Shown here: positions 41,735-49,124 of the stretch, piece by piece
Layout: each line of letters starts with the position of its first letter
Position numbering within the stretch: position 1 is the stretch's first letter
Assembly (NCBI GenBank): GCA_934167305.1
Contig: CAKPKQ010000007.1
Coordinates: forward strand, 1 to 55,894
DNA: 55,894 nt
Direction: 5' to 3'
Source: an uncultured Clostridia bacterium
GTDB taxonomy: Bacteria > Bacillota > Clostridia > TANB77 > CAG-508
Notes under the pieces: generated by a model
The model's database searches: none
The model's input: the letters and a program-made list of their open reading frames with translations, nothing else
Told to the model about the DNA's origin: nothing
Made by a program: the position numbers and the translations under genes

Positions 41735-43891
41735 ATGTTAGATAAAAACATTTTTAATATACGAAAAATTATTAGTATCACACTTATAATTTTATTATTA
41801 TCAAGTTTAATTACTTTCTTTGCTGGAGGGCAAACAAAGGCAACATATAGTAGTGAATTTTCAAAATATCCAGGTTATGAAGAATTAATTAAAAAATTAC
41901 AAGATGCTCATCCAAACTGGGAATTTGAAATATTAGAAACAGGATTAGATTGGTATGAATCAATTGTTGCTGAGTCAACAGGACATCATGGATTAAATGT
42001 TGTTTATTATACGAGTTCAAGTGCTTGGAAATGTTCTTGCAATAAAACAGTAGAAAAGGTTTGGAAATGTGCTTCAACTGCTACAGTTGCATATTATATG
42101 GATCCCAGAAATTCTTTAAATGAAGATTATATATTTCAATTTGAACAACTAACATATGATAAAAAAATTCAAACCAGAGAAGGTGTAGAAACAATTTTAA
42201 AACCTTGTAATTATATGCAAGGAAAAATTACATATTATGATACAAATGGAAATAAGAAGACTTTAGATAAAACATATATAGATGTAATAATGGAAGCAGC
42301 AAAACAATATAATGTTAGTCCTTACCATTTAGCTTCAAGAATAAGGCAAGAGCAAGGAACTGGAAATGCAGGGGTAATGATTTCTGGAACACTTACAGAT
42401 TATAATAAGGCATATATAGGTTGTTATAATTATTTTAACATAAAAGCCTGTGGAGGCGATGTTATAAAAAACGGATTAAATTATGCAAAAGAATTAGGGT
42501 GGACTGATCCAGAGAAAGCAATTAAGGGTGGAACAGCTATAATAGTAAATGATTACATTTCTGGAGGACAAGATACTTTATATTTGCAAAAATTTGACGT
42601 TGCACCTAATGGCACACCTTACTACGAATGGCAATACATGACAAATGTATCTGCTTCAAAAACAGAAGGTTCTTCAATAAAAAAAGCATATGAAAATATG
42701 GGACTTTTATCAGGCAATTCAAAAATTAAGTTTAAAATACCAGTATATAAAAACATGCCATCACAAGTTGCACCAATGCCAGGAACAGAAACACTTGTAA
42801 CACAAGATGTTAAAATAACAGGAAATCCTGTTAATGTAAGAAGTGGAAAAGGAACAAATTATGATCCACCAATTGCAAGCTTATCTAAAAATACTAAATT
42901 ATTAAGAATTGAAAAAGACAACGCAAAATCAGGTGGTTATTACTGGGATAAAGTTGTATTACCAAATGGAACATTTGGATATGTTGCAAGAGATTACTTA
43001 GAAGAAATAGAATTACAGTCAAATTGTAGTGAACAATATATTACAACTAAATACACAGATTTAAGAAATGGCCCTGGTATAAAACAAACCACAGTTTTAA
43101 GAGTATTAGCAATGGGACAAGTTGTAACTGTTGTTGAAAATGGTAAGTATTCATTAGACGGAAATGACTGGTGGAGAGTACAATTAAATGATGGAACATT
43201 TGGATATGTAACAGCAAATAGCTTTGAAAAATATGATCCAAGTAAAGTTGATCAATTAAGAATAGTTTGTACTGATGGTCTTGCTGTTAGGTCAGAGCCT
43301 AATACAAAATCAGCATATTTGGCTTCTTTAGGTAAAGGGGCAATAGTAACTAGAATTGAAAAAAATGTAGAAAGCTCACAAAAAGAATATGTGTGGGATA
43401 AAATAATTACATCTAGTGGTATTAATGGATATATTGCAACTAGAGATGTAAAAGCAAATGAAGATTGGGCAGAGATTATAATGAATGTTACTGATCCTTC
43501 AAATATAAATGGCTCAGGATTTAAAGCAAGTGGAACCAACCTTGTTTGTCAGCCTAATATAACAGTTTCAAATATAAAAGCTGTCGCAAAAGATGTCGTA
43601 ATAAAAAAAGGTTCAACAGTAATAGCTGATACAGCAAAAGTTGGAACAGGATATACATTAACATTAGGTGATAAAACATATACTATAATAGTATTAGGAG
43701 ATGTTAATGGTGATACTGAAATTAATTCAGCAGATTTATTAACTGTAGTAAGACATTTAAAAGGTACCCCAAGTATTACTCAAGAATATGTAAAAAAATC
43801 AGCTGATATAAACAAGGATGGAGAAATCAACTCAGCAGATTTATTATGTATAGTTAAATATTTAAAAGGCTCTATAAAAATAGCGGTCTAA
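41735..43891 (+). CDS. Secreted N-acetylglucosaminidase-type autolysin with three SH3b domains and a dockerin
   Basis: 718 aa. Signal peptide/anchor 1-36. Catalytic glucosaminidase-like domain ~42-325 with YNVSPYHLASRIRQEQGTG (candidate catalytic Glu206) and YIGCYNYFNI; three SH3b wall-binding repeats (~355-422, 433-497, 508-573; each with an NVRSG/DLRNGPG/AVRSEP turn and FGYV or NGYI end); a small beta domain ~600-650; and a C-terminal dockerin-type pair, DVNGDTEINSADLLTVV (655-671) and DINKDGEINSADLLCIV (691-707), with the Asp/Asn calcium-loop spacing. AGGAGG precedes the ATG. Only 13 bases separate it from the next gene, so the two are co-transcribed. Confidence 0.92.
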   Translation: MLDKNIFNIRKIISITLIILLLSSLITFFAGGQTKATYSSEFSKYPGYEELIKKLQDAHPNWEFEILETGLDWYESIVAESTGHHGLNVVYYTSSSAWKCSCNKTVEKVWKCASTATVAYYMDPRNSLNEDYIFQFEQLTYDKKIQTREGVETILKPCNYMQGKITYYDTNGNKKTLDKTYIDVIMEAAKQYNVSPYHLASRIRQEQGTGNAGVMISGTLTDYNKAYIGCYNYFNIKACGGDVIKNGLNYAKELGWTDPEKAIKGGTAIIVNDYISGGQDTLYLQKFDVAPNGTPYYEWQYMTNVSASKTEGSSIKKAYENMGLLSGNSKIKFKIPVYKNMPSQVAPMPGTETLVTQDVKITGNPVNVRSGKGTNYDPPIASLSKNTKLLRIEKDNAKSGGYYWDKVVLPNGTFGYVARDYLEEIELQSNCSEQYITTKYTDLRNGPGIKQTTVLRVLAMGQVVTVVENGKYSLDGNDWWRVQLNDGTFGYVTANSFEKYDPSKVDQLRIVCTDGLAVRSEPNTKSAYLASLGKGAIVTRIEKNVESSQKEYVWDKIITSSGINGYIATRDVKANEDWAEIIMNVTDPSNINGSGFKASGTNLVCQPNITVSNIKAVAKDVVIKKGSTVIADTAKVGTGYTLTLGDKTYTIIVLGDVNGDTEINSADLLTVVRHLKGTPSITQEYVKKSADINKDGEINSADLLCIVKYLKGSIKIAV

Positions 43892-43904
43892 ACGGAGGAA
43901 AAGA

Positions 43905-45206
43905 ATGAAAAAAGTAATCAAAAGTATATTTTTAATTATATTTGCTATTGCTGTACTATCAATATTTTCACAAGTTAAAGCAGCAACAGCGACAATAAGT
44001 GCAAACAAGACAACAGCAACAGTAGGAGACAGTGTACAGGTTACAGTAAAAATAAATGCAGCGACATGGAATATTAAAGTATCAGGTAGTGCTTCAGACA
44101 GTATTGTTGGAGTAGACTTCGATGCAAAAAACAAAGTAACAACTCAAACATATTCTATAGATACTAGCAAAGCTGGTACGTATACAGTATCTATTTCAGG
44201 TGATATATCTGATGAATCAGCCGGTGAAAATGATCCAGCTATTAAAGTAAGTGATTCCGTTTCTATTACAGTAAAAGCAAAATCAACATCTGGTTCAAAT
44301 AGTGGATCAGGAAACAATTCAGGTGGAAGCACAACAAAACCTTCAACACCAACAGAAAAGTATACAGATGTAAATGAAAAAGTATATTCAACTACAGATG
44401 GATTAAATGTTAGAAAATCAGCAAATGGTACTATAATAGGAAGTTTATCTAAAGGTGATGAAGTAACAAGAACAGGAATTGGAAATCAAGGATGGAGTAG
44501 AATAAAATTAAGTAATGGAACAACAGCTTATGTTAGTAGTTCATACTTAACAAAAACAAAACCAGCTGAAGATAAACCTAAAACAGAAGAACCTAAAGAA
44601 AATACAACTTCAAACGAAGAAGTTAATAATACAACATCTGAAGAAAATAACGAAACAACAAATAATGAGATAGACAACAATAATACGGTTGAAAATACAA
44701 CAACTACAGATGGAAATTTAGGTCTATCATCTTTAGAAATTGCAGGAGTTAATTTTTCAGATGGATTTGATCCAAACAAACATAGTTATGGATTAAAATT
44801 AAATTTCTATGTAAAAAGCTTAGATATAACAACTAAAGCAAATAAAGAAGGAGCTAAAATCGAAATAATAGGAAATCATGATTTTGTAGAAGGTGAAAAT
44901 AATGTTACAATATTACTTACCTCTGCAGATGGAAATGAAACAGCAACTTACCAAATCAAAGTAACTGTTCCTTCAGAAGTTGCAACAGCTCCACAAAATA
45001 ATATTCAATTTTATTTAACATGTGGTTCTGCAATAGTAATTGCAATTATAGTTATAGCAATAATTACTGCAATTTATAGAAAAGTAAGCAATGGTTCTAA
45101 AAATGACAAAGACGAATATAAAACAAACGAAGAAAGTAATATTGAAGATCCTTATACAGAGTTAAAACCTAAAAAAGAAAGATCAAAAGGAAAACATTCA
45201 AATTAA
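43905..45206 (+). CDS. Membrane-anchored surface protein with Ig/cohesin-like, SH3b and cadherin-like domains
   Basis: 433 aa. Signal peptide 1-26; an Ig- or cohesin-like beta-sandwich 27-125 (ATATISANKTTATVGDSVQV...ISVTVK-type end); Ser/Gly/Asn linker; SH3b domain ~155-215 (GLNVRKSANGTIIGSL, TAYVSSSYL); a Thr/Asn/Glu-rich linker to ~270; a cadherin-like beta-sandwich ~274-355 (LSSLEIAGVNFSDGFDP, YQIKVTVP); a membrane helix 367-391; and a Lys-rich cytosolic tail. It therefore displays its N-terminal part outside the membrane. CGGAGG precedes the ATG. It follows the dockerin autolysin by 13 bases, suggesting a docking partner; that its first domain is a true cohesin is a hypothesis. Confidence 0.85.
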   Translation: MKKVIKSIFLIIFAIAVLSIFSQVKAATATISANKTTATVGDSVQVTVKINAATWNIKVSGSASDSIVGVDFDAKNKVTTQTYSIDTSKAGTYTVSISGDISDESAGENDPAIKVSDSVSITVKAKSTSGSNSGSGNNSGGSTTKPSTPTEKYTDVNEKVYSTTDGLNVRKSANGTIIGSLSKGDEVTRTGIGNQGWSRIKLSNGTTAYVSSSYLTKTKPAEDKPKTEEPKENTTSNEEVNNTTSEENNETTNNEIDNNNTVENTTTTDGNLGLSSLEIAGVNFSDGFDPNKHSYGLKLNFYVKSLDITTKANKEGAKIEIIGNHDFVEGENNVTILLTSADGNETATYQIKVTVPSEVATAPQNNIQFYLTCGSAIVIAIIVIAIITAIYRKVSNGSKNDKDEYKTNEESNIEDPYTELKPKKERSKGKHSN

Positions 45207-45220
45207 TAACTATTAACAAA

Positions 45221-45246
45221 TGGAAAGAGTGTTTAAACTCTTTCCA
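45221..45246 (+). terminator. Hairpin after the surface-protein gene
   Basis: 9-bp stem TGGAAAGAG (45221-45229)/CTCTTTCCA (45238-45246), no T-run; a weak terminator or processing site before the tRNA. Confidence 0.5.
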
Positions 45247-45254
45247 TAATAAAT

Positions 45255-45330
45255 GCTACTGTAGCTCAGTTGGTAGAGCAACAGATTCGTAACCTGTAGG
45301 TCGGCGGTTCAATTCCGCCCAGTAGCTCCA
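45255..45330 (+). tRNA. tRNA-Thr (anticodon CGU)
   Basis: 76 nt: acceptor GCTACTG (45255-45261)/CAGTAGC, discriminator T, encoded CCA (45328-45330); D-stem GCTC/GAGC; anticodon stem ACAGA/CCTGT enclosing TTCGTAA, anticodon CGT; T arm GGCGGTTCAATTCCGCC. The last anticodon-stem pair (31-39) is an A-C mismatch. Reads ACG codons. Confidence 0.93.
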
Positions 45331-45359
45331 AAATAATTTTGATAAAGATATCCAAAAAG

Positions 45360-45402
45360 AAAAAGACAATTTTAGGTCTATGTGACTTAAATTGTCTTTT
45401 TT
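45360..45402. terminator. Bidirectional terminator after tRNA-Thr
   Basis: 13-bp stem AAAAAGACAATTT (45360-45372)/AAATTGTCTTTTT (45389-45401), shared with the convergent membrane-protein gene. Confidence 0.85.
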
Positions 45403-45403
45403 G

Positions 45404-46897
45404 CTATCTATCTATACGTCTATCAAAAGTTTGAAAATTTCCCATTGTAATGCATAAGGCTATTATTATAATATCGACACTATTATTTACATTGTCATTT
45501 AAAATAACTTCCATATTACCTAACTCATACCAATTATTATTATGTCTTGACACAGCAGATATATATGCAATGTCATTTTCTTTATTATCATAAATTATAT
45601 TTCTGATTAAATGTGTATCACCTTTAACATAATAGTCACGACCTATAACTTGATAATTTGAATGTAATTGCATCTTAGAACGAATAATAAATGGATTTTC
45701 ATTTATTATATTTATAACAAACTCATTAGTTAAACTAAATAATTTTGATTTTATTTCGCCTATTTTTATATTGTAAGAATTGCATATAACAAATTTAGTT
45801 CCCATGAAATTACTTTTTTTTATTTTGAATATTAGGTTCTTATTTTGGTCAACTATAAAATATTGACAAAAAGTAGCATTTTTTGTAGGTCTGAATATAT
45901 TAAAATACTTTATATTATCTACGTTAATATTTTCAGAAATGTTAACTTTGTGTCTTTTAATTAGCCTTTCATCATATCCTATATTATATAAAATAGTCAC
46001 AATTATTGGCAATTCAACAAATAAAATCATTGAGAACGCAATCATAAACGATTCTTTTGGTATATTCATTTTTAATATTATTATAAACCATATTATAGGA
46101 AATACTAATAACAGAATAAGCAAATGTTTAATTACTATGTTTCCTATTTTTTCCTGATTATTATCTATAGGTTTTATTTTTTCAAGTTCCAAATTTAAAT
46201 CTTTTTCATTTTGCTCAATATTATTATCAACTTTCCATGTTTTGCTTCCTTTAAATGTCATAAATAATGCTGCACTACAAAAAGTTCCAAACATTATATA
46301 AGTAGATGTATATTGTGGATACCTTATTATTCCTAAAATACAAAGAAATATTAATACGCCAAAAAACAATCCTACAGAAAAGAATACTGGAGATATAGTC
46401 ATATTAGGAACTTTACTTGTGACTTTATTTTTGGGTCTTTTATAAGAATTATTAATTTCTTCTACAAATTTAGGTTCCCAATTAAATTCTTTAATTCTTA
46501 ATGAGTAATCATTTCCCACAATTAAATTATTTTCTCCAATTGTATAACATCTATAATCAGAAGATATAAAATCTTCCTCTTGTTCACTTTCTTTTTCTGT
46601 TTTAAATTTCATATATGTTATTTGCCTACCATTGTATGTCTCAATTTTTTTATTAACTAACTTTGCTTTATAACCTTTAGGCCATTTAAATAAAGCATAA
46701 ATAAAACACATACTAAATCCAAAAAATATAATAGCAAAGACCAATGTAACTCCAAATGAAGCCAATGCATCAGCAAAAGATTTTTCACTTTTAAAAAAAG
46801 CAATAAATATACCAACAGAAACCGATAAAAATATAATTGTTACAATAATTCCCGGAATCATTGTATTCTTATCTTCTTTTTTTACATAAACTTTCAC
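45404..46897 (-). CDS. Multi-pass membrane protein with LURP-one-like C-terminal domain
   Basis: 497 aa from GTG complementary to 46895-46897; GAGAGG lies 8 bases upstream of it, inside the longer frame. There are at least six hydrophobic helices in three pairs (residues ~15-80, ~185-230, ~265-315 of the longer form). The C-terminal ~150 residues (FIVDQNKNLIFKIKKSNFMG..., IGEIKSKLF..., LHSNYQVIGRDYYVKGD, EIVL-type end) follow the strand pattern of the LURP-one-related/tubby-like barrel. Function unknown; a membrane-linked lipid or phosphoinositide-like sensor is only a thought. Confidence 0.65.
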   Translation of the reverse strand: MKVYVKKEDKNTMIPGIIVTIIFLSVSVGIFIAFFKSEKSFADALASFGVTLVFAIIFFGFSMCFIYALFKWPKGYKAKLVNKKIETYNGRQITYMKFKTEKESEQEEDFISSDYRCYTIGENNLIVGNDYSLRIKEFNWEPKFVEEINNSYKRPKNKVTSKVPNMTISPVFFSVGLFFGVLIFLCILGIIRYPQYTSTYIMFGTFCSAALFMTFKGSKTWKVDNNIEQNEKDLNLELEKIKPIDNNQEKIGNIVIKHLLILLLVFPIIWFIIILKMNIPKESFMIAFSMILFVELPIIVTILYNIGYDERLIKRHKVNISENINVDNIKYFNIFRPTKNATFCQYFIVDQNKNLIFKIKKSNFMGTKFVICNSYNIKIGEIKSKLFSLTNEFVINIINENPFIIRSKMQLHSNYQVIGRDYYVKGDTHLIRNIIYDNKENDIAYISAVSRHNNNWYELGNMEVILNDNVNNSVDIIIIALCITMGNFQTFDRRIDR

Positions 46898-47233
46898 ATT
46901 TAACACCTCTCGTTTATTGTTAATTGCATTATACACTAAATTACATTATATAACAATCTGAGTATTGAAACTTTCTGATTTTTTTGAAACTTTTATTGAA
47001 ATATTTTTTAATTTGATATAATTTATTTAGTTGATTTAATCAAGCAACTTTTGGAGTATAATTTTTTGAATATAAGTAAAGTTATTGCTCCCAAAAAACA
47101 TATTGATAAATAGCCTACAAAATGATATAATTGTTATGCAAAAATCTTTTTGTAAAAGTCTTAAAAGGAGGAAAGAAAAACCAAAACAACAATTAGAAGA
47201 GTCTATGAAGGAATTGTAAAGGAGTGTACAGTT
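46898..47233. other. Non-coding divergent region with promoters and a hairpin
   Basis: 336 bp without a convincing gene. On the plus strand TTGATA (47103-47108), 17-base spacer, TATAAT (47126-47131) drives the 47234 gene; TTGAAA...TATAAT (46996-47022, spacer 15) is a weaker one. A stem TTTTGGAG (47049-47056)/CTCCCAAAA (47088-47096) with one bulge lies between them. A second strong ribosome-like AAAAGGAGG (47163-47171) lies ~60 bases before the gene with no ATG in reach. Confidence 0.55.
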
Positions 47234-47425
47234 ATGGCATTATGGAGAGAAAATATGCAAATTCCCCAAGGCGAGAGAGAACGTATGGAGAAGGAAAGAA
47301 GAGAAAAAAGAATTTGCCCGGTTAATTCACTCTATATTCCTGGAACTGGAAAAACTATGAAAGACTATGTTGAATGTCCAGAAAACAGACGGGCTGCTGG
47401 TATCAGTTTGCAAGATGACGACTGA
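47234..47425 (+). CDS. Small charged protein with two Cys (63 aa), unknown
   Basis: ATG 47234 with AAAGGAG 9 bases upstream. Highly charged N-terminal helix (PQGERERMEKERREKRICP), a loop VNSLYIPGTGKTMKDYVECPENRR and an acidic end. The GTGKT string looks like a P-loop core but lacks the rest of the fold, so I do not call it an NTPase. Less AT-biased than its neighbours. Own promoter and strong terminator. Confidence 0.7.
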   Translation: MALWRENMQIPQGERERMEKERREKRICPVNSLYIPGTGKTMKDYVECPENRRAAGISLQDDD

Positions 47426-47476
47426 AACTAATAGACAAGCTACAGATATTTTTGTTCAAACTTTTTAAGACTTTTC

Positions 47477-47505
47477 AAAAGACGTGGAAATTTTCCACGT
47501 CTTTT
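47477..47505 (+). terminator. Terminator of the 63-aa charged protein gene
   Basis: Perfect self-complementary stem AAAAGACGTGGAAA (47477-47490) with TTTTCCACGTCTTTT (47491-47505). Confidence 0.92.
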
Positions 47506-47593
47506 GTTTATATTTTTCTTGAAAAATTTAAAATTTTATGAAATAATTAGACTATATGAAAGAACCTGAAATAGAATAAGGAGGAAATAAAGT

Positions 47594-48073
47594 ATGGTAT
47601 TTATATTAATTGCTTTATTAATTATTGTAGCTATCATTTTATTAATATTAAAAAAGAAAAATGTAATAACTTTAAAAAATATAATAATTATTTTATTAAT
47701 ATTTCTTTTATTATATGGTTGTTTTAAAATATTTGTCAAAAGGCATGATATTATTTTCTTTTTTCAATCTTTAGAATACGAAAATGTAGATAAATATGAT
47801 TATAGTAACGATGTTGCCAATAATGGATATATTTCAAAAGAAGGTGCAATAAAAATTGCAAAAGAAAAGACTAGTAAGAAAAGAATTGCAAATGTAACTT
47901 GTGAGCTAGTAGAAAATGGCATATATTATACTTCTAATAATAAAAAACAAGCAACATTTTGGTCAATAACTTTAACAACAGGCTGGGACTCTTCATGTGG
48001 ACATGAAGAAAAATGGTATTTTTATATAGATTATTACACAGGTGAAATTTTACAATGGGATGTTATGAAATAA
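47594..48073 (+). CDS. Two-helix membrane protein with PepSY-like extracellular domain
   Basis: 159 aa. Two N-terminal membrane helices (MVFILIALLIIVAIILLIL; IIIILLIFLLLYGCFKIF) and an outer domain of PepSY-like pattern: YISKEGAIKIAKEKTSK, then TFWSITLTTGWD and EEKWYFYIDYYTGEILQW, the strand-turn-strand with YTGEI typical of PepSY repeats. Two Cys (in VTCELV and SSCGHE) could form a disulfide. AAGGAGG precedes the ATG. Single-gene unit. Confidence 0.75.
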   Translation: MVFILIALLIIVAIILLILKKKNVITLKNIIIILLIFLLLYGCFKIFVKRHDIIFFFQSLEYENVDKYDYSNDVANNGYISKEGAIKIAKEKTSKKRIANVTCELVENGIYYTSNNKKQATFWSITLTTGWDSSCGHEEKWYFYIDYYTGEILQWDVMK

Positions 48074-48123
48074 AATGATCTAAATATAAAAAAGCAACTA
48101 ATAGATAAATTATTTATAAATGT

Positions 48124-48155
48124 TCTAGAGTCTTAAATGACTCTAGACTTTTTTT
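48124..48155 (+). terminator. Terminator after the PepSY-like gene
   Basis: 9-bp stem TCTAGAGTC (48124-48132)/GACTCTAGA (48139-48147), seven T (48149-48155). Confidence 0.92.
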
Positions 48156-48206
48156 GCATATTATGGTAAAATATATAAGTATTTAAACAAAAGAGAGGTT
48201 AATTTT

Positions 48207-49112
48207 ATGGGATTTTTTGATAAATTAAAAAATGGTTTGAGTAAAACTAAAAGTTCATTTGATGAAAAAATTAATAATGTATTTAGTAACTTTAGAAAAG
48301 TTGATGAAGAGCTATTGGACGAACTTGAAGAAGCTTTAATAATGTCTGACGTTGGAGTGGAAACATCAACTAAAATTATTTCAAATTTAAGAAATAGAAT
48401 AAAAAAAGAAAAAATTGAAAGCGAAGAAGACGTTAGAAATGCTTTAAGAGAAGAAATTGTAAACATCTTAGATGAAGTTGATAATAGCTTAAAACTAGAA
48501 ACACATCCATCTGTTATATTAGTGGTAGGTGTAAATGGAGTTGGAAAAACAACTTCTATTGGAAAAATAGCTAATAGATTAAAAAAAGATGGTAAAAAGG
48601 TTGTAATTGCGGCAGCAGATACATTTAGAGCAGCAGCAGTTGAGCAATTAGAAATATGGGCTAACAGAGCTAATTGTGACATTGTAAAAAAAGAAGAAGG
48701 GTCTGACCCAGCTTCAGTTGTATATGATGCTATTCAAATAACCAAGCAAAAAGATGCAGATGTTTTAATATGTGATACAGCAGGTAGATTACATAATAAA
48801 AAATATTTAATGGATGAATTAATAAAAATAAAAAAGGTAATTGATAAAGAACTACCAGAAAGCTCAAAAGAAGTGCTAATGGTTCTTGATGCAACAACAG
48901 GTCAAAATGCTATTTCACAAGTAAAAGCATTTAAAGAAACAGTTGATATAAATGGCTTGATTCTTACAAAACTTGATGGCACAGCTAAGGGTGGAGTTGT
49001 AGTTGGAATTGTAGCTGAAAACCAAATGCCAGTTAAGTTTATTGGTGTTGGAGAACAAATAGATGATATGGAAATATTTAATAGTAAAGACTTTGCGAAA
49101 GCTTTAATTTAA
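48207..49112 (+). CDS. ftsY: Signal recognition particle receptor FtsY
   Basis: SRP receptor GTPase that brings ribosome-SRP complexes to the membrane. 301 aa, with the short N-terminal form (MGFFDKLKNGLSKTKSSF amphipathic helix instead of a long acidic A domain), the NG domain with G1 GVNGVGKTT (108-116), ADTFRAAAVEQLEIWANR, ICDTAGRLHNK, TKLDGTAKGG and FIGVGEQIDDMEIF. AAGAGAGG precedes the ATG. Followed 12 bases later by the UPF0182 gene, probably the same transcript. Confidence 0.96.
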   Translation: MGFFDKLKNGLSKTKSSFDEKINNVFSNFRKVDEELLDELEEALIMSDVGVETSTKIISNLRNRIKKEKIESEEDVRNALREEIVNILDEVDNSLKLETHPSVILVVGVNGVGKTTSIGKIANRLKKDGKKVVIAAADTFRAAAVEQLEIWANRANCDIVKKEEGSDPASVVYDAIQITKQKDADVLICDTAGRLHNKKYLMDELIKIKKVIDKELPESSKEVLMVLDATTGQNAISQVKAFKETVDINGLILTKLDGTAKGGVVVGIVAENQMPVKFIGVGEQIDDMEIFNSKDFAKALI

Positions 49113-49124
49113 TTGGAGGTTTAA

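Noticed and set aside
47234..47425. P-loop NTPase because of GTGKT
   Set aside because: Only 63 residues and no flanking strand, helix or Walker B.
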